Shown here: positions 1-11,154 of the stretch, in pieces
How positions within the stretch are numbered: the stretch's first letter is position 1
Layout of the letters: every line of letters begins with the position of its first letter
DNA from: an uncultured Pelagibacteraceae bacterium
Lineage (GTDB): Bacteria > Pseudomonadota > Alphaproteobacteria > Pelagibacterales > Pelagibacteraceae
Length of the DNA: 64,000 bases
Direction: 5' to 3'
Assembly: GCA_902606105.1 (NCBI GenBank)
Contig: CACLFK010000002.1
Location: 43,776-107,775 of the forward strand
Program-made: the position numbers and the translations under genes
The notes under the pieces: model-generated
The model's input: the letters and a program-made list of their open reading frames with translations, nothing else
What the model was told of the DNA's origin: nothing
The model's database searches: none

Positions 1-475
1 AAAGTTTGATGTACACTTAATGATTTCGCCAGTGCATAAATACATAAAAGCATATGCTGACGCAGGAGCAGATATTATTACAATTCACCCAGAAGCTACT
101 CAAAACTTGGGGGAGTCAATTAAAACGATTAAAGGTTTAAAAAAAAAAGTTGGAGTTTCTCTTAATCCAGAATCAAAAATAGAATTAATTACTGAATTTT
201 TAGATCAAATAGATTTGGTTTTAATCATGAGTGTTAATCCAGGTTTTGGTGGTCAAAAATTTATGCCGGAAGTTCTGTATAAAATTAAACAACTTAAAAA
301 AATTCAAAAAGAAAAAAACTTGACCTTTGATATTGAAATAGATGGTGGAATAAATTTTGAAAATTGCAAGGTTGCTATTGATGCTGGTGCAAATATTCTT
401 GTTTCAGGGACAACTGTATTCAAAAGTAATGATGGAGACATAAAAAAGAATATTAATTTATTGAAACTAAAATAA
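1..475 (+). CDS. rpe: Ribulose-phosphate 3-epimerase (5' end truncated by window)
   Basis: ORF with VHLMISP, ITIHPEA, LVLIMSVNPGFGGQKF and EIDGGIN motifs typical of Rpe; frame open to window start. Confidence 0.93.
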   Translation, partial: KFDVHLMISPVHKYIKAYADAGADIITIHPEATQNLGESIKTIKGLKKKVGVSLNPESKIELITEFLDQIDLVLIMSVNPGFGGQKFMPEVLYKIKQLKKIQKEKNLTFDIEIDGGINFENCKVAIDAGANILVSGTTVFKSNDGDIKKNINLLKLK

Positions 476-479
476 GTTA

Positions 480-2105
480 ATGAATAATGTAAATTCCTTA
501 GGTTTTTTTAGCCAATTTTATTTTGGTTTAAAGAATAATTTTAAAAAAATTTATCAAAATTCTAATTTTTACGAAAAAAAAATTTCAAAAACTTTTGATA
601 ATAATTTTCAATATAAGCCAAGTCCCCACCTTCTCTCTTCAATTATAAAATATCAAAATAAAAAATACCGAATTGAAGATTTTACTTTCGGATCTATTTG
701 GCAAAGTAAAATGAGTAGAAAAGACTATGAGAGATTAAATAATTTTTTTTGGTTTTTCAGTCTTGACTTAAAATCCTCAAAAGAAAGTGCACAGACAGTC
801 ATTAAAAATTGGGTAAAGAAGAATAGTAAATACAATAAAGATAGTTGGGAATTTGATTTAACCTCTAAAAGGATAATTGCGTGGTTATCCAATCACCAGC
901 TTACCTATCAAGATAGTGATGAAGAATATCGTTTAATGTTTAATCACATGATTCAAAAACAAACTAATCATTTGTTAAGTGAAATTAACTCTTCAAATGC
1001 ATTTGAAAATAAATTAATTGGTTGTTCTGCAATAATTTTAACTGGGTTGGCTTATAAAAGCGAAAAAAACTATCTTGAAAACGGATTGGGTATTTTAAAA
1101 AATATAATTAAATCCTCAATTGACAACCAGGGCTTTACAAAATCGCGAAGCATTAAACAATTAGTCTTTTATCTAAAATATTTTATCATCATAAGAGAAT
1201 GGTTTAAAGAGTCTCAAAATGTAATTCCAGAATATATAGATGAAACAATATTTTATTTAGGATCAAGTTATGCATTTATCTGGAAAAATATTGGTACCGA
1301 TGTTTTCTTTAATGGTAATTACTATTCAGAAAACAAGGAGTTTGATCAATACTTAAAAAGATTTGGTTATACTTTTAAAAATGAAGTGAATGAGCTTGGT
1401 GGATATGCCATTCTGAAAAATAAAAAAATTATTTTAGCAATGGACATAGGCTCAAGCCCAAGCAAAAACTTTTCTATAGATTATCAATACGGTGCCCTAT
1501 CTTTTGAGATTTATTCAAATCAAAAAAGATTAATAACTAATGCAGGGTATTTTTCGAACAAAAATAATAAACTAAATAAACTCTGTAAGAGCACGGCTCT
1601 TCATAGTGCCTTAATCATCGAAGATTTTTCTTCATGCTTGTCCAAAAAAACTAATAACAATATTTTGATTGAAAAAGGACTTAAAGTTTCAAAAAAAAGC
1701 ATTGTATATGAAAAAAATTATTGGAAGATTTCAGGTACCCATGATGGATATTTAGAAAAATTTGGTACAATTCATGAGAGGGAAATTGAATTTTATCCAG
1801 AGCAAAACAAATTTGTTGGATCTGATAAAATATTAAGAAAAAACCCCAATAAGGAGATAAAATTTGATATTAGATTCCATCTTGATCCAAATTCCAAAGT
1901 GATGAAAACCCAAGATAATAAATCTATACTTATTGAATTAGAGGATGAAGGCTGGAGATTCACTTGTGATAAATTAGATATAAATATTGATAATAGCTTG
2001 TATTTCGGTAATAAAAATTCCTACAAAGATAATCAAAATATTTTTATTTCTGGAATGAATAAAGAAAATGAGCAAATTATAAAATGGGAAATAATTAAAT
2101 TATAA
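480..2105 (+). CDS. Heparinase II/III family protein
   Basis: 541-aa ORF; C-terminal LHSALIIEDFSS and heparinase-like beta region; location directly before purH as in many alphaproteobacteria. Confidence 0.75.
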   Translation: MNNVNSLGFFSQFYFGLKNNFKKIYQNSNFYEKKISKTFDNNFQYKPSPHLLSSIIKYQNKKYRIEDFTFGSIWQSKMSRKDYERLNNFFWFFSLDLKSSKESAQTVIKNWVKKNSKYNKDSWEFDLTSKRIIAWLSNHQLTYQDSDEEYRLMFNHMIQKQTNHLLSEINSSNAFENKLIGCSAIILTGLAYKSEKNYLENGLGILKNIIKSSIDNQGFTKSRSIKQLVFYLKYFIIIREWFKESQNVIPEYIDETIFYLGSSYAFIWKNIGTDVFFNGNYYSENKEFDQYLKRFGYTFKNEVNELGGYAILKNKKIILAMDIGSSPSKNFSIDYQYGALSFEIYSNQKRLITNAGYFSNKNNKLNKLCKSTALHSALIIEDFSSCLSKKTNNNILIEKGLKVSKKSIVYEKNYWKISGTHDGYLEKFGTIHEREIEFYPEQNKFVGSDKILRKNPNKEIKFDIRFHLDPNSKVMKTQDNKSILIELEDEGWRFTCDKLDINIDNSLYFGNKNSYKDNQNIFISGMNKENEQIIKWEIIKL

Positions 2106-3637
2106 TGAAAATAAAAACTGCTCTCATTTCCGTTTCAGATAAAAAAAACCTGAAACCTCTTTTAAATGTACTAAAAAAAAATAAAGTAAAAATTATAAGT
2201 TCCGGCGGTACCTACAAAGAAATTAAAAAATTAAAATTTAATTGTATTGAGGTCTCAAAGTTTACTAACTCACCAGAAATTCTGGAAGGAAGAGTTAAAA
2301 CCCTTCACCCTAAAATACATGCTGGAATACTAAACAAAAGAAAAAGCAAATTACACCTAAAAGACTTAAGAGTTAATAATTTTGAAAATATAGATTTGGT
2401 TATCGTAAATTTTTATCCATTCGAAAACACATTAAAAATTACTAACAATCACAACAAAATAGTTGAAAATATTGATGTTGGAGGCCCAGCACTGGTCAGA
2501 TCTGCTGCAAAAAATTACAAGGATGTAACGGTAATTACATCATCAGAACAATATTCTGAATTAATAGATGAACTAAATAAATATAAAGGATCTACATCTT
2601 TAGTCTTTAGGGAAAAACTATCAAGAATTGCTTTTACTGAAACAGCTTGTTACGACTCTATAATTTCAGGTTATTTTAATAAAGTAACCAATACAAGCTT
2701 TCCAAAAAAAAAAGTATTGCATGGAAACTTAATTGAAAAACTCAGGTATGGTGAAAATCCTCACCAAGAAAGTGGAATTTATTCAACAAAATCAGAAATG
2801 GATATCCAGCAAATCCACGGAAAACAACTAAGTTATAATAATTATAATGATATTTTTGCAGCATTAACAATTTCAAAATCACTTCCAACAAATATTGGAA
2901 CAGTAATTGTTAAGCATGCAAATCCTTGTGGAGTTTCGATTAAACAGAACCACCTTGAAAGCTATAAATCTGCTTTTGCATGTGACCCAGTAAGTGCTTT
3001 TGGGGGAATAGTTTCTTGTAATTTTAAAATAACAAAACTTTTAGCTCTTGAATTAAGTAAACTATTTCTGGAAGTAATTGTGGCTAATAACTTTGAGACT
3101 AGTGCTTTAAAAATATTAAAGAAAAAGAAAAATTTAAGATTAATAGACGCTTCAAATTACAAGGTTGATAATAATTTAAAATATGTATCGGTTAGTGACA
3201 AAATATTAATACAATCAGAGGATATAAAAAAATCCACCACAAAAGATTTAAAAATTGTATCAAAACGAAAACCAACCTCAAAAGAAATGAAAAATCTAAT
3301 TTTTGCATTTAATGTGTGCAAGTATGTTAAATCTAATGCAATTGTTCTTGCTGCAAATGAGACAACCGCTGGTATTGGCTCTGGACAACCAAGCAGATTA
3401 GATAGTTGCAAAATAGCAATAGATAAAATGAAAAAATTTACAAATATAAATGAAGATTTGGTTGCAGCTTCGGATGCGTTTTTTCCATTTGTAGATGGTA
3501 TAGAAAAGTTAGTACAATCAGGAGTTCAAGCAGTGATTCAACCATCAGGATCAATAAGGGATAAAGAGATAATTAAATTTGCGAATGAAACTGATACGGT
3601 TTTAGTTTTTTCAAAAACTAGACACTTTAAGCATTAG
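2105..3637 (+). CDS. purH: Bifunctional AICAR formyltransferase/IMP cyclohydrolase
   Basis: SVSDKKNL, SSGGTYKEI, EGRVKTLHPKIHAGIL, LRYGENPHQ, VIVKHANPCGVS, SDAFFPF motifs. Confidence 0.97.
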   Translation: MKIKTALISVSDKKNLKPLLNVLKKNKVKIISSGGTYKEIKKLKFNCIEVSKFTNSPEILEGRVKTLHPKIHAGILNKRKSKLHLKDLRVNNFENIDLVIVNFYPFENTLKITNNHNKIVENIDVGGPALVRSAAKNYKDVTVITSSEQYSELIDELNKYKGSTSLVFREKLSRIAFTETACYDSIISGYFNKVTNTSFPKKKVLHGNLIEKLRYGENPHQESGIYSTKSEMDIQQIHGKQLSYNNYNDIFAALTISKSLPTNIGTVIVKHANPCGVSIKQNHLESYKSAFACDPVSAFGGIVSCNFKITKLLALELSKLFLEVIVANNFETSALKILKKKKNLRLIDASNYKVDNNLKYVSVSDKILIQSEDIKKSTTKDLKIVSKRKPTSKEMKNLIFAFNVCKYVKSNAIVLAANETTAGIGSGQPSRLDSCKIAIDKMKKFTNINEDLVAASDAFFPFVDGIEKLVQSGVQAVIQPSGSIRDKEIIKFANETDTVLVFSKTRHFKH

Positions 3638-3971
3638 TTATCTTATCTATTTTTGCAGCTAAAATAAAATCATTTTCAGAAAGACCTTTTATGGCATGAG
3701 TGGTAACTTTAATTTCAGCATAACCCCAACCAAAAGAGATATCGGGATGATGTCCTTCATTCTCAGATATTTGACCAACTTTATTTACAAAATCTTGACT
3801 TTTCAAAAAATTTTCAAATTTAAATTTTTTTGATAAAAAAAATATTTCATCTTCACCTTTTGTAATATCCCATCCATCCACTTTTTTTTGGTATTTATGA
3901 ATTTCAGATACATCAAAAGGCAAAACTCCACCTTCACATGGCATACATTTTTTATTTAATAAATCACTCAT
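3627..3971 (-). CDS. phhB: Pterin-4a-carbinolamine dehydratase
   Basis: FVNKVGQISENEGHHPDISFGWGYAEIKVTTHAIKGLSENDF matches the PCD family. Confidence 0.88.
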   Translation of the reverse strand: MSDLLNKKCMPCEGGVLPFDVSEIHKYQKKVDGWDITKGEDEIFFLSKKFKFENFLKSQDFVNKVGQISENEGHHPDISFGWGYAEIKVTTHAIKGLSENDFILAAKIDKITNA

Positions 3972-3981
3972 AATTCAATTC

Positions 3982-4056
3982 TGGAGCGGGCAAAGGGGGT
4001 CGAACCCTCGACCTTCTCGTTGGCAACGAGACGCTCTACCACTGAGCTATACCCGC
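3982..4056 (-). tRNA. tRNA-Gly (anticodon GCC), 3' CCA encoded
   Basis: Reverse complement GCGGGTATAGCTCAGTGGTAGAGCGTCTCGTTGCCAACGAGAAGGTCGAGGGTTCGACCCCCTTTGCCCGCTCCA folds as a cloverleaf; anticodon loop TTGCCAA. Confidence 0.96.
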
Positions 4057-4128
4057 TTAAATTATTTTTAAAATTAAACTTTTTTTCGTATTCTATCAAT
4101 ACAAAATTAAAATAGATATGTTATAATT

Positions 4129-4782
4129 TTGTATAAAATGAAAAAAGATAATCTTCCTGCACAGATACCTGTCTTTCCACTAAGTAACTTTATAATTTTT
4201 CCAAAAGCTACAGTGCCATTAAATATTTTTGAACCTCGTTATATTGAAATGGTTAATGATAGTATGAAATCAAATAAAATTATTGGCATGATACAACCAA
4301 AAAACTCAGCAGGTGGAAATAACAGTCCAGAATTACACGAGGTTGGCTGTTTAGGAAAAATAACAAGTTTTAAAGAAACAGAAGATGGACGTTATTTGAT
4401 TGAATTAAAAGGCTTAATAAGATTTGAAAATATTAAGGAATTGACCACTGGAAAAAAATACAGAGTCTTAAATGTCAACTATGAAAATTTTTATGAAGAT
4501 TTAAAAGATGAAAAAGAGAATCTTAATTTTTCTGATCTTGAACTAATTTTCAAAGATTTAAAATCCTTATTTGAAAAAAGAGGCTTTATAATTAATTGGA
4601 AAGCATTAGAAAAACAAAGCCTTGATGAAACTGTAAACGCATTAGCAATGGCTTCTCCTTTTTCGCTTGAGGAAAAACAAGTATTATTAGAAGCTAAAAA
4701 TTTAAATATGAGAAAAAATAAGATTGCTGAAATCTTAAGTACATACACTTATGATATATATGATAACACTACTATACAGTAA
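4129..4782 (+). CDS. LON N-terminal (substrate-binding) domain protein
   Basis: IPVFPLSNFIIFPKATVPLNIFEPRYIEMVNDSM typical of stand-alone LON_substr_bdg proteins; start may be 4138. Confidence 0.85.
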   Translation: MYKMKKDNLPAQIPVFPLSNFIIFPKATVPLNIFEPRYIEMVNDSMKSNKIIGMIQPKNSAGGNNSPELHEVGCLGKITSFKETEDGRYLIELKGLIRFENIKELTTGKKYRVLNVNYENFYEDLKDEKENLNFSDLELIFKDLKSLFEKRGFIINWKALEKQSLDETVNALAMASPFSLEEKQVLLEAKNLNMRKNKIAEILSTYTYDIYDNTTIQ

Positions 4783-4783
4783 A

Positions 4784-5851
4784 CTAAATTAAAGTTCCCC
4801 TGTCAGCAATTTTTGTAAATAGCTTATTAATTTTAGAGTTTTTGTTTAACAATTGAACTGATTTACTCAAAAGACTGGTATTCATTTTTCTCTCAAAGTT
4901 AAAAAATTCATGAATAAAATCAATTCCATTAGAAAATATAAAGTTTTTATGTTTTAATTTTTTTTCAAACTCATAATTAACAGAACTATCTACTTTTAAG
5001 CCTAAACTGTATTTACTTATAATAATTTCTAAAAGAACTTTGATATCTCGGATAGTCATATTAAAACCTTGGCCAGCAAGTGGATGAATTTTATGTATCA
5101 AATCGCCAAAAGCTAATATGTGATTATGGTAGTATGATCTCAAGCTCAAGGATTTTAACTCGAAAGAATTAATTTTATCTATTTTTTGAATTTTATATTT
5201 AAAATTATACTTTTCAATCAAACTATTAATATTTTCATTTTTTTTATTATAAACAGAATAAACTACTGACGTTTCTTTTTTAGAAATAGGTAAAAAGGCT
5301 ATAGGTCCTAATTTAGTAAAAATTTGCACTGCAACGTCATTATCAATTTTCTCGTGTTGTATAATTGTCGTGTATGCGAAACTATTGTATTTTTTTAAAA
5401 TTTTTCGACTGAAGTACTTCTTTGTAATTGGGCTAGTAGAATCAGTATTAATAACAAGATTGTAATTTTCTAAAAAGTCAAAATTTTTTACAAGATTAAT
5501 TTTTTTAAAATACTTTTCTGTAGAAAGACTTTTTTCTAAACATTCGAAAAGCTTTTGATTTTTAATTATAGAAAAAAGCTGGTTTTCATTATTTTCGAAA
5601 TTAATTAATTTTTCTTCTCTCAAATTATCTGAAAAAATTTCTATTTTTTTTAATTTCCAAGAAATTTTATCTATATTCATTATTGAATTATTAAAAAATT
5701 CAATATTACTCTTTGAAATACCAATAGTTCTTGATTTATCTTGTGAATCTATTTTTTTTTGTGAAAAAAGATCTACATATATACTCTGATTAACTAAAGC
5801 TTTTGCTAAAGTTAAACTAGATAAGCCAGAACCTAATATACAAACTCTCAT
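4784..5851 (-). CDS. FAD-dependent UbiH/UbiF-type hydroxylase
   Basis: N-terminal MRVCILGSGLSSLTLAKAL (FAD binding) and LAFGDLIHKIHPLAGQGFNMTIRDI; start chosen at the internal Met before the dinucleotide motif. Confidence 0.8.
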   Translation of the reverse strand: MRVCILGSGLSSLTLAKALVNQSIYVDLFSQKKIDSQDKSRTIGISKSNIEFFNNSIMNIDKISWKLKKIEIFSDNLREEKLINFENNENQLFSIIKNQKLFECLEKSLSTEKYFKKINLVKNFDFLENYNLVINTDSTSPITKKYFSRKILKKYNSFAYTTIIQHEKIDNDVAVQIFTKLGPIAFLPISKKETSVVYSVYNKKNENINSLIEKYNFKYKIQKIDKINSFELKSLSLRSYYHNHILAFGDLIHKIHPLAGQGFNMTIRDIKVLLEIIISKYSLGLKVDSSVNYEFEKKLKHKNFIFSNGIDFIHEFFNFERKMNTSLLSKSVQLLNKNSKINKLFTKIADRGTLI

Positions 5852-5911
5852 ATTATTTTTAATTTTAACAACAAAAATTAGATGATACAAAGTGATTAAA
5901 TCGATTCATAT

Positions 5912-7996
5912 ATGGATATTAAAAAAACAGCCAATTTGTTGCTTAATTTTGCTATAAAGCGGTTAGCAGAAATTTTTGGTATATTTATTTTTGTATCAGG
6001 TGCATTGCTATTAGTGGCTTTAATAACTTACTCACCCGATGATCCTAACTTTATTTTTCCTGATAATACAGACATTAAAAATTTATTAGGTTTTCAGGGC
6101 AGTTTTATTTCTGATTTATTCTTCCAGTCAGTAGGCTTGATTTCTTATTTAATATCTTTCACTTTTATTTTAACAGGTATTAACATAATTAGATTTAAAG
6201 AATTTTTTCTGGCGATTGAGAATATTTTTTTTACAACAACTTATTGTATATTTGGAACACTTTTTTTTAGCTATTTCTATCCTGATGCCTTTACACTTTA
6301 TATAAACGGAAATGGTGGTTTTGTTGGGAATTATTTTAATAAAACTTTTTTTAATTCATTAGTTCAAATCCATGAAACAACTTCATTTTATTTTTTAATT
6401 TTTTTAACATTTTTCTTATTTTTGATTAGTGTCAATTTTAACCCATCTAAATTTTATGAGTTAATTTTTAAAATTTATAATTTCTTTTTTAAAAAAGAAG
6501 AAAAAAATTACACTAACAAGAATGAAGTTATAAGTGAATACATTCCTGAAGATGAAATAAAAAATCTTATTCAAGAAGATCTTCCTTTTATAAAAGCTGA
6601 AAATAAAATTAATGAAAAAATTAAGTTTAAACTTCCAAGTTTTGATTTATTAAAAGTTCCAACTAATAAAGAAAGAGAAAGTTCTAGTCGAAATGAATCG
6701 CACAGCTTAGAATTTTTAGAAAAAATTCTATTAGATTTCGGTGTTAATGGGAATATTAAAAAGGTAAGTCATGGCCCAGTAGTAACTCTTAATGAGTTTG
6801 AACCAGCAGCAGGTGTAAAGGTTTCTAAAATAATAAATTTATCAGATGACATTGCTAGGAATACAAGTTCAGAATCTGCCAGAATTGCAACCATACCAGG
6901 TAGTAACACCATTGGTATAGAGCTACCAAACATCACTAGAGAAAATGTTTATTTAAGTGAGATATTAAACACAACAGATTTTAAAAAAAGAGAAGTAAAA
7001 TTGCCAATAGCACTTGGTAAAAGTATATCGGGCAAACCTATTGTTGGAGATTTATTTTCAATGCCCCACCTACTGATTGCAGGGACTACTGGATCGGGAA
7101 AATCAGTTTGTATCAATACAATTATTTTGTCTCTTCTTTATCGACATACACCCGATAAGTGTAAGTTAATTCTAATTGATCCAAAAATGCTTGAATTGTC
7201 AACCTATGAGGGCATACCACACTTATTGTGCCCTGTTATAACAGAGGCAAAAAAAGCTGCCTCTGTACTTGGCTGGGTAGTTAAAGAAATGGAGAGTAGG
7301 TACAAGCTGATGACCAAAGAAGGCGTTCGAAATATAGATGGCTATAACGCTAAACATAAGTTGCCGATGCCTTATATCGTTGTGGTGGTGGATGAAATGT
7401 CTGACCTTATGTTGGTTGCTGGTAAAGAGATTGAAAATTATATACAAAAACTTTCACAAATGGCTCGTGCAGCTGGTATTCATATTATAATGGCAACCCA
7501 GAGACCAAGTGTTGATGTAATTACTGGAACTATTAAAGCAAATTTCCCAACAAGAATATCTTTTCAAGTTACCTCAAAGATTGATAGTAGAACAATCCTG
7601 GGTGAACAAGGAGCAGAACAATTATTGGGCAAAGGGGATATGCTCTATATGTCATCAGCTAACCGAATAGTCAGAATTCATGCACCTTTTGTGTCAGATG
7701 ATGAAATAGAAAAAATTAACCATTTTTTAAGATTACAAGCTGAACCAGATTACGTAGACGAAATATTAAACTTTGCAGATGAAAAAGAAATTGGGGATAA
7801 CATAAATCAGAGTGATAAAGACGAGCTCTATCAGCAAGCTTTGGAGATAATTAGGTCAGAAGGTAAAGCTTCAACCTCCTTCTTGCAGAGAAAACTCCAA
7901 ATAGGTTACAACAGAGCTGCAAGGATTATAGATATGATGGAAACCAATGGTGTAGTAAGTAAAGCTAATCATGTTGGTAAAAGAGATGTTCTTTAA
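5912..7996 (+). CDS. ftsK: DNA translocase FtsK
   Basis: N-terminal TM segments, Walker A LIAGTTGSGKSVCIN, VVVVDEMSDLM, C-terminal gamma-type winged helix. Confidence 0.96.
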   Translation: MDIKKTANLLLNFAIKRLAEIFGIFIFVSGALLLVALITYSPDDPNFIFPDNTDIKNLLGFQGSFISDLFFQSVGLISYLISFTFILTGINIIRFKEFFLAIENIFFTTTYCIFGTLFFSYFYPDAFTLYINGNGGFVGNYFNKTFFNSLVQIHETTSFYFLIFLTFFLFLISVNFNPSKFYELIFKIYNFFFKKEEKNYTNKNEVISEYIPEDEIKNLIQEDLPFIKAENKINEKIKFKLPSFDLLKVPTNKERESSSRNESHSLEFLEKILLDFGVNGNIKKVSHGPVVTLNEFEPAAGVKVSKIINLSDDIARNTSSESARIATIPGSNTIGIELPNITRENVYLSEILNTTDFKKREVKLPIALGKSISGKPIVGDLFSMPHLLIAGTTGSGKSVCINTIILSLLYRHTPDKCKLILIDPKMLELSTYEGIPHLLCPVITEAKKAASVLGWVVKEMESRYKLMTKEGVRNIDGYNAKHKLPMPYIVVVVDEMSDLMLVAGKEIENYIQKLSQMARAAGIHIIMATQRPSVDVITGTIKANFPTRISFQVTSKIDSRTILGEQGAEQLLGKGDMLYMSSANRIVRIHAPFVSDDEIEKINHFLRLQAEPDYVDEILNFADEKEIGDNINQSDKDELYQQALEIIRSEGKASTSFLQRKLQIGYNRAARIIDMMETNGVVSKANHVGKRDVL

Positions 7997-8544
7997 TGTT
8001 AAAATATACTGTTATCTTATTTTTATGGTTTTTTATTACAAGTAGTAACGCAAGTAATAAAGAAAAAATTATTCACAATTTAAAAAATACTAAAAATCTA
8101 AATTTTAATTTTGAACAAAATATTGATGGAAAAATTGTAGATGGACATTGCACTATTGAATATCCAAAAAAAATATTTTGCGAGTATAAAACAAGTAAAA
8201 ATAAAATTTTGGTTTCAAATGGAAAGTCCTTAGTTATTAAAACTAAAACTAGTTATTATCGATATCCATTAGACAAAACTCCACTGAATTTTATTTTAGA
8301 TAAAGATTTCTTAATTGAAAAAATTAATGTCTTACAAGAAAGAATTATTGATGAAACTTTGATCAATTATACAATTGTAGGCAAAGATAATGAAATAAAT
8401 ATTTTTTTTGACCGAGAAACTTTTGACTTAATTGGATGGCAAAATACAGATGTATATCAAAATTTTAATATTACTTTTTTATCTTCAATTCGAAAAAATG
8501 GAATTATTTCAAAAGATATATTCAAACTACCAGAACAAGATTAA
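7996..8544 (+). CDS. lolA: Outer-membrane lipoprotein carrier protein LolA-like
   Basis: Signal peptide plus LNFNFEQNIDGKIVDGHCTIEYPKKIFCEY; follows ftsK as is usual for lolA. Confidence 0.8.
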   Translation: MLKYTVILFLWFFITSSNASNKEKIIHNLKNTKNLNFNFEQNIDGKIVDGHCTIEYPKKIFCEYKTSKNKILVSNGKSLVIKTKTSYYRYPLDKTPLNFILDKDFLIEKINVLQERIIDETLINYTIVGKDNEINIFFDRETFDLIGWQNTDVYQNFNITFLSSIRKNGIISKDIFKLPEQD

Positions 8545-9044
8545 ATATTTATAATTTCAGTTTTAAATATCTTCATGCCCCTAGTGATATAATTTTTTAA
8601 TGCATTCTTATGATCTAAGGAACAGGTATGAACCCAAGTACGATTAATTTTAAATTTAAAAGACTCTCTTATAGCTTCGGATAGTAAATATGATCCTAGT
8701 TGCCTATTTTGAAATTCCTCTAGAATACCTAAATAAGCTATTTCAACTTCTTTTTTCTCTTGATGATGAATTAACTCAAAAAAACCTACCAAATCATCTT
8801 TGTATTTTAATATAAATGTTTTAACATTTTTACTTGAAACATATTCTATCCACTGCTCTTCAGTCCAAATTAATCTGTCCACCCACTTGTGTTTACTACC
8901 AATGGTTTTATAAAGAAATTTATTTAGTTGAAAATTAATTGGGTCTAGTAAATTTAAAGAGTAGTCATCAGAAGGACTAGATCCTTGATTTAAATCTTCA
9001 AGGGAATTTATTTCTAAATAATTTCTTTTTACTTCTTGTGTCAC
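8541..9044 (-). CDS. GNAT family N-acetyltransferase
   Basis: VEIAYLGILEEFQNRQLGSYLLSEAIRESF GNAT acetyl-CoA motif. Confidence 0.8.
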   Translation of the reverse strand: MTQEVKRNYLEINSLEDLNQGSSPSDDYSLNLLDPINFQLNKFLYKTIGSKHKWVDRLIWTEEQWIEYVSSKNVKTFILKYKDDLVGFFELIHHQEKKEVEIAYLGILEEFQNRQLGSYLLSEAIRESFKFKINRTWVHTCSLDHKNALKNYITRGMKIFKTEIINI

Positions 9045-9406
9045 ACAACCATTTTTCCAACTGTTTCACCCCCAAAAAGATGGAAATGTAAGTGGGGAAC
9101 CTCTTGGCCACCATGATCACTGATATTAGCTAAGGCTCTATAGCCCTTGCCTACTTCTGTTGAAATACCCAACTTTTTTGCAACAATATTTATTCCTTTT
9201 AACAATCCCACTATCTCCTCAGATGAAGCATTTAAACTAAAATCATCTAAGTCAATATATTTTCCTTTAGGGATCACTAATACATGAATTTTCTTTTGTG
9301 GATTTATGTCATGAAATGATAAAACAAACTCATCTTCATAAATTTTATTACAAGGTATCTCTCCTCTTAAAATTTTAGCAAAGATGTTATTGTCGTTATA
9401 TGCCAT
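9041..9406 (-). CDS. hinT: HIT family (HinT-like) nucleotide hydrolase
   Basis: IFAKILRGEIPCNKIYEDE and HLHFHLFGG histidine triad. Confidence 0.92.
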   Translation of the reverse strand: MAYNDNNIFAKILRGEIPCNKIYEDEFVLSFHDINPQKKIHVLVIPKGKYIDLDDFSLNASSEEIVGLLKGINIVAKKLGISTEVGKGYRALANISDHGGQEVPHLHFHLFGGETVGKMVV

Positions 9407-9409
9407 TTT

Positions 9410-9682
9410 TTATTTCTTTCTGTTATTCAATTCTTTCATCACTTCTTCAATCTTAATTTCACTTTTTTCAAGATACATAATCATGTGGTAAAGAACATCT
9501 GCAGCTTCATGAATTTTATTTGTGTCTTTTTCCACAGCTTCAATCAATTCATTAATTTCTTCTAAAACCTTTTCTTTTGCTAAGGATTTATCTTCTAAAA
9601 GCTTATTAGTATATGAGCCTACTACTGGATTGCTTTTTCTTTCTCTTGCAAGGGTTACTAAATCTTCTAATATTTTTAACAT
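9410..9682 (-). CDS. hisE: Phosphoribosyl-ATP diphosphatase
   Basis: MLKILEDLVTLARERKSNPVVGSYTNKLLEDK...AADVLYHMIMYL; start set downstream of the long ORF start to avoid overlap with hisF. Confidence 0.9.
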   Translation of the reverse strand: MLKILEDLVTLARERKSNPVVGSYTNKLLEDKSLAKEKVLEEINELIEAVEKDTNKIHEAADVLYHMIMYLEKSEIKIEEVMKELNNRKK

Positions 9683-9683
9683 A

Positions 9684-10436
9684 TTAAATCCTAACAGGTA
9701 TATGTTTTGAAGCCAAATATTGCTTAGCTTCATGAACTGAATAAGTACCATAGTGAAATATAGATGCCGCTAAAACAGCGCTAGCACCTGATTTTATTCC
9801 ATCTACCAAGTGATCTAGGGTTCCAACTCCTCCAGATGCAATCACTGGAATATTTACACTGGATGATATTTTTTTCATTAGATCGATATCATATCCTGAT
9901 TGAGTTCCATCTTTATCCATAGAAGTAACTAATAGCTCCCCAGCCCCACACTTCTCCATTTTAGATGAAAATTCTAAAGCATTAATTCCTGTAGGATTTC
10001 TTCCTCCATGAGTAAAAATTTCCCAACTACCATTATTTCTCTTTGCATCAATTGCCACCACAATACATTGCGAACCAAACTTTCTTGAACTATCCTCAAC
10101 CACTTTTGCATTTTGAACCGCAGCAGTATTAATTGACACTTTATCTGCTCCACAATTAAGTAGTTTGTTAATATCCTCAACACTTCTTACACCACCTCCA
10201 ACAGTTAATGGCACAAAACATTTCTTAGAAGTTTTATCTACAACATCATAAATGGTATCTCTATTTTCGTTTGAAGCAGTTATATCTAAAAAACAAATTT
10301 CATCTGCACCACCATCAGAATAAACTTTAGCTTGCTCAACGGGATCACCTGCATCTTTTAAATCTACAAAATTAATACCTTTCACAACACGACCGTTTTT
10401 AACATCCAAACAAGGTATTATTCTATTTTTAAGCAT
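9684..10436 (-). CDS. hisF: Imidazole glycerol phosphate synthase cyclase subunit
   Basis: [55 protein letters not shown]. Confidence 0.98.
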   Translation of the reverse strand: MLKNRIIPCLDVKNGRVVKGINFVDLKDAGDPVEQAKVYSDGGADEICFLDITASNENRDTIYDVVDKTSKKCFVPLTVGGGVRSVEDINKLLNCGADKVSINTAAVQNAKVVEDSSRKFGSQCIVVAIDAKRNNGSWEIFTHGGRNPTGINALEFSSKMEKCGAGELLVTSMDKDGTQSGYDIDLMKKISSSVNIPVIASGGVGTLDHLVDGIKSGASAVLAASIFHYGTYSVHEAKQYLASKHIPVRI

Positions 10437-11154
10437 CCAATTCCTTAACTAATTCATCTAAGTTAATATCGCCATCATATATAGCTTTACCAACTATAAT
10501 TCCCTCAATATTTTTGTTATTTAATTCTTTGGCCTTTTTAATGTCATCTATTGAGGAAACACCACCAGATATAATTACTGGACAATTAGAAGTATCAGCA
10601 ACTTTTTCGGTCTCCTCAAAATTAGGACTTTGTTTCATCCCATCTCTGTTGATATCAGTGTAAATTAATCTACTAGCGCCAAAATCATTTACCTCTTTTA
10701 AATAATTTAAAGTTAATTGATTAGAATTTTCTTTCCAGCCAGATACAGATAGATATCCATCTTTAGCATCTAAACCTAAAGCAATTTTATTTGGAAATTT
10801 TTCACATGCTCTTTTTAAAAAATTTTTATCTTTTATAGCGGCACTTCCTAAGATTACTTTTTCAACCCCAACATCAGTATATTTTTGAATACTATCAAGA
10901 CTTCTAACTCCACCTCCTATTTCAATTTGTAGCTCAAATTTTTTTACAATTTCCTGGATAATATCTAAATTTACTGTCTCTCCAATTAAAGCCCCGTCTA
11001 AATCAACTATATGTAAATTTTTAAATCCATGATCTAGATATTTCCCAGCTTGATCAATGGGAGACATCTTATATTCAGTTTTGTTATTAAAATCCCCTTT
11101 AACTAACCTTACACACTTTTTATCTTTAATGTCTATGGCTGGGAATATTTTCAT
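10429..11154 (-). CDS. hisA: Phosphoribosylformimino-5-aminoimidazole carboxamide ribotide isomerase
   Basis: [38 protein letters not shown]. Confidence 0.97.
   Translation of the reverse strand: MKIFPAIDIKDKKCVRLVKGDFNNKTEYKMSPIDQAGKYLDHGFKNLHIVDLDGALIGETVNLDIIQEIVKKFELQIEIGGGVRSLDSIQKYTDVGVEKVILGSAAIKDKNFLKRACEKFPNKIALGLDAKDGYLSVSGWKENSNQLTLNYLKEVNDFGASRLIYTDINRDGMKQSPNFEETEKVADTSNCPVIISGGVSSIDDIKKAKELNNKNIEGIIVGKAIYDGDINLDELVKELDA

Noticed and set aside
3157-3411. Antisense ORF within purH (and similar antisense ORFs at 4491-4748, 7223-7447, 13102-13425, 13555-13899, 14089-14349)
   Set aside because: Fully opposite strongly supported conserved genes; low-complexity translations with no recognisable motif.
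8541-9044. Calling the GNAT ORF RimI
   Set aside because: GNAT motif is clear but specificity cannot be assigned by eye; it is not in the usual rimI position.
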